From an uncultured Tenacibaculum sp. (GTDB lineage Bacteria > Bacteroidota > Bacteroidia > Flavobacteriales > Flavobacteriaceae), in the NCBI RefSeq assembly GCF_947498805.1, contig NZ_CANMLT010000005.1:1-64000 (forward strand): a stretch of DNA of 64,000 bases, in the 5' to 3' direction. The position numbers were made by a program, and so were the translations under genes. Of the stretch, positions 44,940 to 52,818 are shown piece after piece. How positions within the stretch are numbered: the stretch's first letter is position 1; each line of letters begins with the position of its first letter. The notes under the pieces are model-generated. The model ran no database searches and was not told the origin of the DNA. It saw only the letters and a program-made list of their open reading frames with translations.

Positions 44940-45836
44940 TTGAAAATAAAGAAGTTCGGAGCTATAGACATAGGATCAAATGCTGTAAGATTATTAGTAG
45001 CAAATGTTGTTGAGGAAAAAGACAAAGAACCTAAATTTAAAAAATCATCATTAGTTCGTGTTCCTATTCGTTTAGGAGCTGATTCCTTTGTTGAAGGACA
45101 TATTTCTGAAAATAACATTCATAGAATGGTTGAAGCAATGAAAGCTTTTAAATTGTTGATGAATGTGCATGGTGTAGAAAAATACAAAGCTTGTGCTACC
45201 TCTGCTATGAGAGAGGCTTCTAACGGACAAGAAGTAGTGGCTAAAGTTTTAAAAGATACCGACATTGATATTGAAATTATCGATGGTAAAAAAGAAGCAG
45301 CCATTATCTCTTCTACAGACTTAAACCAATTAATAGAATCTGATGCTACTTATTTATATGTTGATGTAGGTGGTGGTAGTACCGAGTTTACCTTGTTTTC
45401 TAACGGTAGAATTGTCAATTCTAAATCTTTTAAAATTGGTACCGTTCGTTTAATCAATAATAAAAAATCTGAAAACAAAGCCTTGTTTAAAAAAGTTCAG
45501 CAATGGATTGAAGAAAATACTAAAGACTTTAAGCGTATTTCTTTAATTGGTTCTGGAGGTAATATTAATAAGATCTTTAAAATGTCGGGTAGAGAAATGG
45601 GAAGACCTATTTCTTATATTTATTTAAATGCCCAATATCAGTTCTTAAAAAAGATGTCTTATAAAGAACGAGTTTCAGAATTAAGTCTTAATCCAGATAG
45701 AGCTGATGTAATTGTTCCTGCAACAAAAATTTATCTTTCTGCCATGAAATGGAGTGGTGCAAGAAAAATTTACGTACCTAAAATAGGACTGTCTGACGGA
45801 ATCATCAAAAGCCTATACTACAATAAGTTAAAATAA
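44940..45836 (+). CDS. ppx: Ppx/GppA-family exopolyphosphatase
   Basis: A 298-residue protein of the Ppx/GppA phosphatase family (ASKHA fold), which cuts terminal phosphate from polyphosphate or pppGpp. Motifs: GAIDIGSNAVRLLVANV, KACATSAMREASNG, LYVDVGGGSTEFTLF and SLIGSGGNINKIFK. It matches the short Ppx form without the C-terminal HD region. The start is TTG at 44940; no ATG or GTG lies nearby in frame and the protein begins correctly with MKIKKFGAIDIG. No ppk gene is in the window. Confidence 0.9.
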   Translation: MKIKKFGAIDIGSNAVRLLVANVVEEKDKEPKFKKSSLVRVPIRLGADSFVEGHISENNIHRMVEAMKAFKLLMNVHGVEKYKACATSAMREASNGQEVVAKVLKDTDIDIEIIDGKKEAAIISSTDLNQLIESDATYLYVDVGGGSTEFTLFSNGRIVNSKSFKIGTVRLINNKKSENKALFKKVQQWIEENTKDFKRISLIGSGGNINKIFKMSGREMGRPISYIYLNAQYQFLKKMSYKERVSELSLNPDRADVIVPATKIYLSAMKWSGARKIYVPKIGLSDGIIKSLYYNKLK

Positions 45837-45848
45837 AATTTTAACACT

Positions 45849-45879
45849 TTTTAACATTTACATATTTTTCTTATATTTG
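45849..45879 (+). promoter_or_regulatory. Promoter of the OmpA-family gene
   Basis: TATATTTG (45872-45879) is a perfect -7 box, and TTTT (45849-45852) lies exactly 19 bases upstream in place of TTTG. The predicted leader is about 70 bases long. Confidence 0.65.
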
Positions 45880-45957
45880 GGTAAATGTGACTTTTTTCCC
45901 TCTTAAGTGTCATATTGAAGAAAGCTAAATAATCATTAATTTAATTTTATATTCATT

Positions 45958-47055
45958 ATGAAAAAACTATTATTAGGGGCATTAGTAGTTACAAGTGTAT
46001 CTGCTTTTTCACAAGATTTACCACAAAACCCAGAGCCAGGAAAATGTTATGTACGTTGTAAAACTCCAGAAGTTTGGCAAAACCAAGATGTAACTATTGA
46101 AGTAGCACCTGCATACAAAAGGATTGTTACACATCCTGCAGAGTACAAAACAGTAACTGAAAGAGTAATGGTTAAAGAAGCTGGACAACGTTTAGAAGTT
46201 GTACCTGCTGTTTGGGAAAATAAAGTAGTAACATATACTGCCAAAGAAGATGCTAACAGATTAAGAGTTATCAAAGCAACTTTTAGTCCTGATGAAGAAA
46301 CTATTGAAACAAAAGCAGCTTCTGCACGTTGGGAGATGAGCGAAAAAGCTCCAGATTGTGAGTCTAGTGATCCTAACGATTGTAGATATTGGTGTTATAA
46401 GCCAACTCCTGCAACATTTGTAACGATTCCTATTACTAAATTAAGTAATGATGCGAATACTCAAAAAATTTCGGTACCAGGTTTTGAAAAAACATATACG
46501 AAGAGAGTAATGGTAACACCACCAACGACTCGTTCTATCGAAATTCCTGCAGTATATAAGGAAATTAGAAAAACTGTTTTAGTAAAAGATGCATGGCAAG
46601 AAGAGATTACTGTTCCTGCGAAGTTCAAAACTGTTACTAAAGAAGTATTAATCAACAAAGGAGGATTAACTACTTGGAAAGAAGTTGAGTGTGAATTATT
46701 AACGTATAACCCATTACCAATTAACTGGAACTTAGGAAGTGCTACCTTAACTTCTGCGGCAAAAAGATTAATTGATTCTAGATTATTACCAGTATTAAAA
46801 GATGGTGTTCAAGTAGAGTTAGCTTCTCATACAGATTCTAGAGGTTCTAAAGCTTCTAACTTAGATTTATCTGAAAGAAGAGCACAGTCTGTAGCAAACT
46901 ACTTAATGTCTAAAGGAATTAACGCTAGTCAATTAGTTGCTAAAGGATATGGGGAGTCTAAATTAAAGAACAGATGTTCTGATGGTGTTACTTGTACGGA
47001 GGCTCAGCACAGAGTAAACAGAAGAACTGAATTTAGAGTAATTAACCAAAAATAA
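45958..47055 (+). CDS. OmpA-family outer-membrane protein with internal repeats
   Basis: A 365-residue exported protein (signal peptide 1-18). Residues 20-245 are beta-rich with recurring units of the form Val-x-Pro-Ala-x-Tyr/Phe-Lys followed by Val-Thr-x-x-Val-x-Val (APAYKRIVTHPAEYKTVTE, later IPAVYKEIRKTVLVK and VPAKFKTVTKEVLI). The C-terminal OmpA domain (about 250-362) has the peptidoglycan-binding signature ASHTDSRGSKASNLDLSERR and RVNRRTEFRV. It would tether the envelope to peptidoglycan. Its good promoter, long leader and strong terminator fit an abundant envelope protein. Confidence 0.88.
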   Translation: MKKLLLGALVVTSVSAFSQDLPQNPEPGKCYVRCKTPEVWQNQDVTIEVAPAYKRIVTHPAEYKTVTERVMVKEAGQRLEVVPAVWENKVVTYTAKEDANRLRVIKATFSPDEETIETKAASARWEMSEKAPDCESSDPNDCRYWCYKPTPATFVTIPITKLSNDANTQKISVPGFEKTYTKRVMVTPPTTRSIEIPAVYKEIRKTVLVKDAWQEEITVPAKFKTVTKEVLINKGGLTTWKEVECELLTYNPLPINWNLGSATLTSAAKRLIDSRLLPVLKDGVQVELASHTDSRGSKASNLDLSERRAQSVANYLMSKGINASQLVAKGYGESKLKNRCSDGVTCTEAQHRVNRRTEFRVINQK

Positions 47056-47084
47056 TATTACCTAAATCTAACAGAAAATCAATC

Positions 47085-47117
47085 AAAAAAAACCGTTGCA
47101 ATTGCAACGGTTTTTTA
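47085..47117 (+). terminator. Bidirectional terminator
   Basis: A perfect hairpin (arms AACCGTTGCA and TGCAACGGTT plus A/T flanks, almost no loop) with T runs on both strands, between convergent genes. Confidence 0.92.
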
Positions 47118-47573
47118 TTTTATATAGCTTTCAAAAAAGGGATAATAATATTCGGTTAAGATTAATCCTTTTTTAATTCCTAATACTTTTTGCTTGTGAT
47201 TTAAAACAAGTATCGTTGGATAGGAAGACACTTTAAATTGCTTTACCAACTTTTTGTTTACAGCCAGCTTTTCTTTTGTAACTAAATCTTGGTTCATCGG
47301 AATATCTGCTTCATACAATACAAAATGCTTTTTGGACAAATCTTTAAATTTTGTCGCACTAAAGAGTTCTTTGTCTAATTTCTTACAAGGACCACACCAA
47401 TCTGATCCCTTAAAATACACTACCAATGGTTTCTTTTCCTTTTTAGCCTGTTTTAAAGCATCTTTATAAGAAAGAGACCAAATGGTTTCTTCCGGAGTTT
47501 GCTCCTCTTGTTCTTGTGCATATGCCCAACTACTTGCTATGAAGAAAAATGTTAGTAATACTACTTTTTTCAT
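47115..47573 (-). CDS. Exported thioredoxin-fold protein
   Basis: A 152-residue protein with signal peptide (1-19, AYAQ) and a thioredoxin fold. The active site is WCGPC in VYFKGSDWCGPCKKLD, as in periplasmic thiol-disulfide proteins, and the cis-Pro is in VSSYPTILVL. It likely reduces or forms disulfides in the periplasm. Upstream on the minus strand, CAAAAATA (47603-47610, read TATTTTTG) may be its -7 box. It is a single gene with a shared terminator. Confidence 0.88.
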   Translation of the reverse strand: MKKVVLLTFFFIASSWAYAQEQEEQTPEETIWSLSYKDALKQAKKEKKPLVVYFKGSDWCGPCKKLDKELFSATKFKDLSKKHFVLYEADIPMNQDLVTKEKLAVNKKLVKQFKVSSYPTILVLNHKQKVLGIKKGLILTEYYYPFFESYIK

Positions 47574-47710
47574 GTATACTTTCTTAGATGTTTTAAAAGT
47601 AACAAAAATAATACCAAATAAAGTGACTCTTTTTATACAACTGTGTCTTAAGTAGTGTAATTAGTTTTCAAATACTATTTATTTGATACATCTAACAATT
47701 TATCAAAAAG

Positions 47711-47737
47711 AAAACCTCGCCTAATGGCGAGGTTTTT
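47711..47737 (-). terminator. Terminator after the DUF885 gene
   Basis: GC-rich hairpin with arms AAAACCTCGCC and GGCGAGGTTTT, loop TAAT; the T-rich tail on the minus strand lies 23 bases past the stop. Confidence 0.88.
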
Positions 47738-47759
47738 CAATTAGGTATATTTCCTATTT

Positions 47760-49586
47760 TTATTTTGCAGATGCTATGTATTCATCTACTTTAGCTTCCA
47801 ATACATTTAATGGTAATGGTCCGCTCGTTAGTACTACATCATGGAATTTTCTAATATCAAATTTATCTGCTAAAGCATCTTTTGCTTTTTTACGCAGTTC
47901 TAATATTTTTAACATTCCGATTTTGTATGCTGTTGCCTGACTTGGCATTACAATATGTCTTTCTACCATTTTAATGGCGTCTAACTCTGCATTTGGTGTA
48001 TTATCTGTATAATACTTAATTCCTTCTTCTCTAGTCCATTTTTTAGCATGAATTCCTGTGTCTACTACTAAACGACAGGCTCTCCATAACTCCATAGCTA
48101 AACGTCCAAAGTCTGAATACGGATCTGCATAGAATCCCATTTCTTTTGGTACATACTCAGAGTATAACCCCCATCCTTCTACATAGGCTGTATAGCGTCC
48201 AAATTTTCTAAACATCGGTACGTCTTTTAACTCTTGCGCTATAGCAATTTGCATATGATGCCCCGGAATTCCTTCATGATACGCTAATGCTTCCATTTGA
48301 TATGACGGCATACTTGCCATATCATACATATTTGCATAATACGTTCCTGGTCTAGATCCGTCAATAGCAGGTTGTTGATAGAAAGCTTTTCCTGCAGATT
48401 TTTCTCTAAATGGCTCTACCGCTTTTACAATTAAAGCAGCTTTTGGCTTGGTTATAAATAACTCATCTAAACGAGTTTTCATACTATCAATCATATGAGT
48501 TGCCTTTGCCATATATTCTTCTCTTCCTTTCTTAGAGTCTTCAAAATAGAACTGTTGGTCGTTTTTCATAAACTTAAAAAACTCTTGTAAGGTTCCTTTA
48601 AAACCAACTTTCTTCATAATAGCACGCATTTCATCATGAATTCTTGCTACTTCTTTTAAGCCTATTTCATGAATTTGCTCCGCAGTTAAATCGGTAGTTG
48701 TTGTACGTTTTAAAGCATTGTTAAAAAAGGCTTCTCCTTCTGGTAACTTCCAAGCTCCATCATCTGTAGATGCAACTTTTTCTTGTGCTTCTAAAGTTGC
48801 TATTAAACTTTTATAAGCTGGTAATACCGATGCTAATAATGCTTCTTTAGCTCTATTAATTAAAGATGTTTTCTCCGCAGCATCAATTTCTAACTTCTCT
48901 ACTTTGGTCGTAAAATCGTTTAATAAAGTACTTGGTGTACCCGATTTATCAAAAGGTACTCCTTTAATAATATTTCTGCTATCATCTAATACTTTAGCAA
49001 ATACAAACTTTGGGGGCATGATTCCTTTTTCTTGTCGCAATTTTAAATTAATAACTAATTGCTTAAACAAGTCTTTTAAATTTTGCAGACGTGCAATATA
49101 GTTTTCAGCATCCTTTACATCTGTTATCTGATGCATATTGATTAAAAACGCTGGTATCTCAGCATGCATTCCATGCATTTGATTTACCGGATAGTTATGA
49201 AAACTATATTTAAAATCTGCGATGGTATTTTCTAATTGTTGCTTGAATAAATCGTAGCTTAATTTAGCATCTGCATTTAAAGCCTTTGTATTTACCGAAT
49301 CTTGTAACCATTGTAATGACTGCTTGGTTAGCTCTAATTCTTTTGCAGCAAACTCATCAGAGATATCATCCCATTTATCAGCATCTTTTTTTATTCCAAT
49401 ATAGGTTTGATACATTGGATGACGTCCTAAGTTTTCTTGGAACTGTTTGTCAAAATATGCATTGAGTTTTTTAGATTCTTGTAATACAGTTTCTTTAGAG
49501 ATTTCTTCCTTAGGAGCTTCCTTTTTACATGACGTTAACAAAGGAGCTACTAAAAGTGCAGCAACTGCTATTTTATATAGTCTCAT
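47760..49586 (-). CDS. DUF885 lipoprotein, putative metallopeptidase
   Basis: A 608-residue DUF885 protein, predicted to be a periplasmic or surface lipoprotein: LLTSCKK gives a lipobox with Cys20. The family is thought to be metallopeptidase-like; ALAYHEGIPGHHMQIAIAQ (near 430) supplies a His-Glu-His-His zinc site, and YVEGWGLYSEYV the downstream Glu. YYTDNTPNAELDAIKMVERH, at the C-terminal end, is also conserved in the family. Length and motifs are complete. It is the last recognisable housekeeping-type gene before the repeat-rich island; its upstream region contains a copy of the island's spacer. Confidence 0.87.
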   Translation of the reverse strand: MRLYKIAVAALLVAPLLTSCKKEAPKEEISKETVLQESKKLNAYFDKQFQENLGRHPMYQTYIGIKKDADKWDDISDEFAAKELELTKQSLQWLQDSVNTKALNADAKLSYDLFKQQLENTIADFKYSFHNYPVNQMHGMHAEIPAFLINMHQITDVKDAENYIARLQNLKDLFKQLVINLKLRQEKGIMPPKFVFAKVLDDSRNIIKGVPFDKSGTPSTLLNDFTTKVEKLEIDAAEKTSLINRAKEALLASVLPAYKSLIATLEAQEKVASTDDGAWKLPEGEAFFNNALKRTTTTDLTAEQIHEIGLKEVARIHDEMRAIMKKVGFKGTLQEFFKFMKNDQQFYFEDSKKGREEYMAKATHMIDSMKTRLDELFITKPKAALIVKAVEPFREKSAGKAFYQQPAIDGSRPGTYYANMYDMASMPSYQMEALAYHEGIPGHHMQIAIAQELKDVPMFRKFGRYTAYVEGWGLYSEYVPKEMGFYADPYSDFGRLAMELWRACRLVVDTGIHAKKWTREEGIKYYTDNTPNAELDAIKMVERHIVMPSQATAYKIGMLKILELRKKAKDALADKFDIRKFHDVVLTSGPLPLNVLEAKVDEYIASAK

Positions 49587-49653
49587 GGGTTAAATTTTAA
49601 AAACAGAAAGGTACAGAATTTAGTTTATATAGATTTTGTTGCTTATTTAAAAA

Positions 49654-49741
49654 GCAAAAAGATGAACGAAAGTCCATCTTTTTGCCACTTTTAATTATCA
49701 ATTTATTGTTGTTGCTCACGCTTAGTCAACCATACGAAAAA
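49654..49741 (-). repeat. Degenerate copy of the island spacer (hairpin plus tail)
   Basis: Contains the spacer's terminator hairpin (perfect arms GCAAAAAGATG and CATCTTTTTGC, 49654-49685) and the tail that on the minus strand reads TGGTTGACTAAGCGTGAGCA then ACAACAATAA. The inverted core beyond 49729 is decayed. It terminates the 49772-50050 gene and separates the island from the DUF885 gene. Confidence 0.75.
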
Positions 49742-49771
49742 TTCTTACAGAAGAGAAGTATAATAATCTAA

Positions 49772-50050
49772 TTAATTGTTTCCATATTCCATCTTTAATA
49801 ACTCTATTACGTCATTTTCAAAATACAATTCTATTTCTTTGATTTCATTACGTGTAACCTCTTTTAATTTTTCACTTATAAACTTATTATTTACTAACTC
49901 TAACCCTTCTATATACTTTCCAAAAATCTGTGCAACTTCAAAATTAACTAACTCTTTATCTTCCTTTTTTGCCCAAGATTCATTTAATAGGTCAAAATCT
50001 TTATCATATTTATAGTAAATATTTAATATTTCTTTATTTATTTTCTTCAT
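49772..50050 (-). CDS. Small acidic helical protein, immunity-like
   Basis: A 92-residue soluble protein rich in Glu, Lys and Asn, with long predicted helices (KELVNFEVAQIFGKYIEGLE, then NEIKEIELYFENDVIELLKM). No signal peptide and no family recognised. Size, acidity and position between spacer copies fit an orphan immunity protein, but that is inference. The start at 50050 follows a short leader containing the solo spacer end at 50078-50136. Confidence 0.6.
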   Translation of the reverse strand: MKKINKEILNIYYKYDKDFDLLNESWAKKEDKELVNFEVAQIFGKYIEGLELVNNKFISEKLKEVTRNEIKEIELYFENDVIELLKMEYGNN

Positions 50051-50077
50051 TGTTCTTAGTTAAAATTAGTTGATAAC

Positions 50078-50136
50078 TTATTGTTGTTGCTCTCTCATAA
50101 TCAACCACACAATGCAATCGTGCGGGAGCGGGGATA
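50078..50136 (-). repeat. Solo spacer end (tail plus inverted core)
   Basis: The tail (minus strand: AGAGAGCAACAACAATAA) and the 24-base core at 50105-50128 (plus strand CCACACAATGCAATCGTGCG...) are present, but the hairpin and promoter part of the spacer are missing. The core is itself partly palindromic (CGATTGCAT-type centre) and matches the inverted core at 50641-50664 at about 18 of 24 positions. Confidence 0.75.
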
Positions 50137-50151
50137 GATTACAAAACTAAA

Positions 50152-50622
50152 CTATCGAGGTATAAAATATATAACTTTTAATATAGGTTTATCATCCTGT
50201 AAATAAGCCTCACATATATATACTTTATTATTTTTTGGGTTAAAAACTGAGAATTGACAAGTACTACTTTCAGTATATGAATAACATCTACTGCTTGTCA
50301 TATACAAGTTATATTTCAATAAAAAAGCGCTAACATTTTCTATATTAATAGAATCAATTTTTATAGTCCATATTTTACATCTTAAATCATTAAAATCTGG
50401 ATCTATTTGTAAATGTACAACCGTATCTCCATTCTTTTTCTCTAATAATTGAATATTTCCTTCTACAGGATTGAACCCTTGATAAACTAAATCATTTACT
50501 GAATTTATTTTTTGATTCAAATTTTCAGTATCGAATAACTCACATGAAATATTTTTTTTACTTTCTTGATTACAAGAAGAAAAAAACAAAACTATTAAGC
50601 ACAACGAAATTATTTTATTCAT
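50152..50622 (-). CDS. Small lipoprotein, immunity-like
   Basis: A 156-residue predicted lipoprotein: MNKIISLCLIVLFFSSC gives a signal peptide and lipobox with Cys17. The frame is open to 50703 through the spacer, but I start at 50622, where the signal peptide begins. The mature part is beta-rich with several Cys (CELFD, RCKIW, RCYSYTESSTC) and matches no family I know. It is bracketed by inverted spacer cores (50105-50128 and 50641-50664). A periplasmic immunity protein is one possible reading. Confidence 0.62.
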   Translation of the reverse strand: MNKIISLCLIVLFFSSCNQESKKNISCELFDTENLNQKINSVNDLVYQGFNPVEGNIQLLEKKNGDTVVHLQIDPDFNDLRCKIWTIKIDSINIENVSAFLLKYNLYMTSSRCYSYTESSTCQFSVFNPKNNKVYICEAYLQDDKPILKVIYFIPR

Positions 50623-50640
50623 AATATTAAAATTTACTCT

Positions 50641-50853
50641 TCTATCGCATGATTGTATCATGTGGCATTCTAACTCAAATAACCTAAAAAATCTAATATT
50701 CATAGCTTAGTTGATTTAAAACTCCTAAAATAACCCTTTTATAAAAACAAAAAGATGAACCGTAGCCCATCTTCTTGATTTTTTTAATTATTAACTTATT
50801 CTTGTTGCTCACTCTTACTCGACCACACGATGCAATCGTCCGGAAGCAAGGAG
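50641..50853 (-). repeat. Island spacer copy S2 (about 210 bp, inverted ends)
   Basis: The ends are inverted copies of one motif: CTATCGCATGATTGTATCAT (50641 onward, plus strand) and the complement of CCACACGATGCAATCGTCCG (50823-50846). Between them are a promoter-like A/T-rich part, a hairpin (AAGATG with CATCTT, 50752-50773) that can end transcription on the minus strand, and the tail AGTGAGCAACAAGAATAA. It is collinear with S1 (51211-51428) over its whole length, offset 570-576 bases. Confidence 0.85.
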
Positions 50854-50854
50854 C

Positions 50855-51124
50855 CTAATTTGACCCATTACCAAATTCTTTTAAACTATCTACTTTCTCG
50901 ATTTTATAAGAAGTAGGCTCTAAATCTAATCCATCCCAAAAAACCCATAACCTTCCACAGTTAAAACATTTAAACATACTTTCCATTTTCGTATAGAGTT
51001 TTTCGCTATCAATCATTCCAGAATAATTATCATAATCTATGTCTGATATAATTAACCACTCATTGGGATTAGGTATTTGATTTAATCTGATAATTTTTCT
51101 GCATTTACATTTAAATTTTGACAT
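50855..51124 (-). CDS. Small CxC/CxxC protein, candidate immunity protein
   Basis: An 89-residue soluble protein with a likely zinc site: FKCKCRK near the start and FKCFNCGRLWVFWDG later. The same CxC...CxxC-Trp pattern closes the unlinked protein at 35596-36180. It starts 11 bases after the stop of a 34-codon fragment that resembles a toxin C-terminus (51136-51240), which is the usual toxin-then-immunity order. I therefore favour an immunity role; no family name is assigned. Confidence 0.62.
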   Translation of the reverse strand: MSKFKCKCRKIIRLNQIPNPNEWLIISDIDYDNYSGMIDSEKLYTKMESMFKCFNCGRLWVFWDGLDLEPTSYKIEKVDSLKEFGNGSN

Positions 51125-51135
51125 CTTTCAAAAAT

Positions 51136-51240
51136 TTAATTAACTAATATATGTACCGTATCTATATTTTTTGCTCCTGCTCCATTTAATCTTTTTATTA
51201 TATCTCCTCCCGCTACCGTAAGATTATATCGCGTAGCATT
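51136..51240 (-). pseudogene. Possible toxin C-terminal remnant
   Basis: After a stop codon inside the spacer, an open frame of 34 codons reads NATRYNLTVAGG followed by DIIKRLNGAGAKNIDTVH and a hydrophobic end, then stops 11 bases before the next gene. It has no start codon. It reads like the tail of a larger protein, such as a polymorphic toxin whose N-terminal part was lost. The sister spacer S2 has the same frame beginning NAT-stop-YN, then a different short tail (HAIEE) before the next gene. A chance open frame cannot be excluded. Confidence 0.4.
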
Positions 51241-51428
51241 CTAATTCAAATAATCTATAAAAAGTATAATATTCATTGCTTAAAGAATTCAAAACTCTAA
51301 AATACCACTTTACATTAAAGACAAAAAGATGAACGGAAGTCGATCTTCTTACATGTTTTAACTATTAAAATTTATCGTTGTTGATCCCTCTTACTCAACT
51401 ACATGATACAATTTCCAAGAACGGGAAT
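51211..51428 (-). repeat. Island spacer copy S1 (about 210 bp, inverted ends)
   Basis: Collinear with S2: inverted end core at 51214-51238 (AAGATTATATCGCGTAGC part), promoter-like middle, degenerate hairpin near 51324-51348, tail, and opposite core at 51399-51422 (CTACATGATACAATTTCC). The part 51286-51329 matches 60099-60142 at about 38 of 44 bases by hand alignment. Confidence 0.82.
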
Positions 51429-51431
51429 ATC

Positions 51432-51803
51432 TTAATTAATCTTATTATCATTTCTTACTATACTTAGATGACCTTTTCCTTGTAAAGTAACAAAAGAACT
51501 TCCCTCTCCATAGACATCAGAAGTACTTCCTATTTTTGACAGAGACATCTCTAAGTATCCATCTTCAATTATATCTCCAATAGCTTCATATATAGCTCGC
51601 TTTGTCACCTCTTTCACTATAATCATATCTGTAGCCCAAAAATAAGAACTTTGGTCTTTAACAATTAGATTCTTAATATTTTCTATTGTAAAAATCGTTG
51701 CAAAAAAAACCTCGTCCGTTTCAAGAACTACATTTATATCTAAATTAGTGTCCTTTTTATCTTCGACAATAAATTCTAAAGGGTACTTTATTAAATACTT
51801 CAT
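51432..51803 (-). CDS. Small soluble protein, immunity-like
   Basis: A 123-residue protein with mixed beta/alpha character, no signal peptide and no recognised family. VVLETDEVFFATIFTIENIK and YEAIGDIIEDGYLEMSLSKI are its clearest structural stretches, and its acidic composition fits small immunity proteins. It starts right after a solo spacer end (51806-51864) and stops 4 bases before spacer S1. Its leader is therefore made of spacer sequence. Confidence 0.6.
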   Translation of the reverse strand: MKYLIKYPLEFIVEDKKDTNLDINVVLETDEVFFATIFTIENIKNLIVKDQSSYFWATDMIIVKEVTKRAIYEAIGDIIEDGYLEMSLSKIGSTSDVYGEGSSFVTLQGKGHLSIVRNDNKIN

Positions 51804-51805
51804 TT

Positions 51806-51864
51806 AATTTGTTGTTGTTTATCCCTATTAATCAATCAACTGAAAGGACTAATATCGAAGCCCG
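51806..51864 (-). repeat. Degenerate solo spacer end
   Basis: On the minus strand TTAATAGGGATAAACAACAA is recognisable as the spacer tail, preceded by a decayed core. The hairpin part is absent. Confidence 0.55.
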
Positions 51865-51869
51865 AAAAA

Positions 51870-52256
51870 CTAATCAAGACATTCATAAATTTCAATTTGA
51901 GAAACCTTTAACCTAATTAGATATACGTTCTCTTTATCTAAATAAAACCTACTCTTTTTTAATTCATTATCTATAACATTAATACTCTCTTTTGATAATT
52001 CATTTGAACTATAGTTAACAGTATTATTGTATATTTTAACCTCTATAGTATGCTTAGGATGATAATTTAAACTCTTTTTAGTTAGGTTTTCACAGTTTAG
52101 TTTTTCTTTATAAAAATTCTTTACATCAATCTTTCCTACATTAATAATTGAATCTTTACTGACTTTATAAACAATATTGGAACGCTTTTTAAAATCATAT
52201 GAAGATCTAATTTTAAATCTCCTTTTATGGTCATGGATGAAAAAAATCAACATCAC
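51870..52256 (-). CDS. 3' part of a frameshifted gene
   Basis: A 128-codon frame beginning with GTG/ATG (52256/52253) that overlaps the previous frame by 26 bases. Removing one base from the T7 tract on the minus strand (52240-52246) joins the two frames into about 240 residues reading SDVDFFIHDHKRRFKIR at the junction, which looks more natural than either end. The product would be a membrane-anchored protein with a soluble, Lys/Asn-rich domain. It is probably the broken half of one gene; slippage or read-through could restore it. Confidence 0.5.
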   Translation of the reverse strand: MMLIFFIHDHKRRFKIRSSYDFKKRSNIVYKVSKDSIINVGKIDVKNFYKEKLNCENLTKKSLNYHPKHTIEVKIYNNTVNYSSNELSKESINVIDNELKKSRFYLDKENVYLIRLKVSQIEIYECLD

Positions 52257-52593
52257 TCAAATTATATGATATGTTTAGTGAATCGTCTTTATTATCAAAA
52301 CCGTTAAGATATAATACCCCATAATTTTCACCTTCTTTCTTAAGATAATTTATATCAATAGCTTTCATTTTATTATATAACGACAAATTCTTCATCTTTA
52401 TATATTCTTTTAAAGCATTAATATTACGAGGTGCTTTGTTTTCTGTTAGATCGTAGATTTTAAGATATTTCCTAAACGCAGAAGTTTCTAATAAAACAAC
52501 GTCGTTCGCAACATTGTAGTAATTAATAGCTTTTACAAATATATAAGCTCCTAACAAGGTTAATATCAACAAAATTATTATTCTTTTTTTCAT
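52231..52593 (-). CDS. 5' part of a frameshifted gene, membrane-anchored
   Basis: A 120-residue frame with an N-terminal membrane segment (IIILLILTLLGAYIFV) after MKKR, so the product would be anchored with its domain outside the cytoplasm. It ends abruptly at DVDFFHP within a T7 tract, where the next frame takes over. No family recognised. It sits between the island spacer at 52703-52800 and the solo end at 51806-51864, and its broken state fits a decaying immunity array. Confidence 0.52.
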   Translation of the reverse strand: MKKRIIILLILTLLGAYIFVKAINYYNVANDVVLLETSAFRKYLKIYDLTENKAPRNINALKEYIKMKNLSLYNKMKAIDINYLKKEGENYGVLYLNGFDNKDDSLNISYNLSDVDFFHP

Positions 52594-52702
52594 TTTCTAG
52601 CATGTAAAACATCCAACCAATTAACTTTAACAAAACTCACGAAATATAACTTTTCCAGATTATTCATAATTCCTACTCATAACAAGTTTTCCTTTAAAAA
52701 TT

Positions 52703-52800
52703 AAAAACTACTTCAAATTCTTAAAGTAGTTTTTAAATTATCACATAGCTTATTGATTTACTTGCTAATTACCACATGATACAATCGTTCGAGAGTGGGT
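52703..52800 (-). repeat. Spacer end with terminator, downstream of the DUF3857 operon
   Basis: Holds a hairpin (arms AAAAACTACTT and AAGTAGTTTTT, 52703-52734) followed on the minus strand by a T-rich tail, and the spacer core at 52772-52795 (CCACATGATACAATCGTTCG). It ends the three-gene operon 52819-60002 and is one border of that unit. Confidence 0.75.
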
Positions 52801-52818
52801 TAAAAAATAGATTAACAT

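Noticed and set aside
49587..52818. Integron cassette array (attC sites)
   Set aside because: Small genes between palindromic repeats resemble cassettes, but the spacers lack recognisable attC R boxes, contain promoter and terminator parts, and no integrase is in the window.
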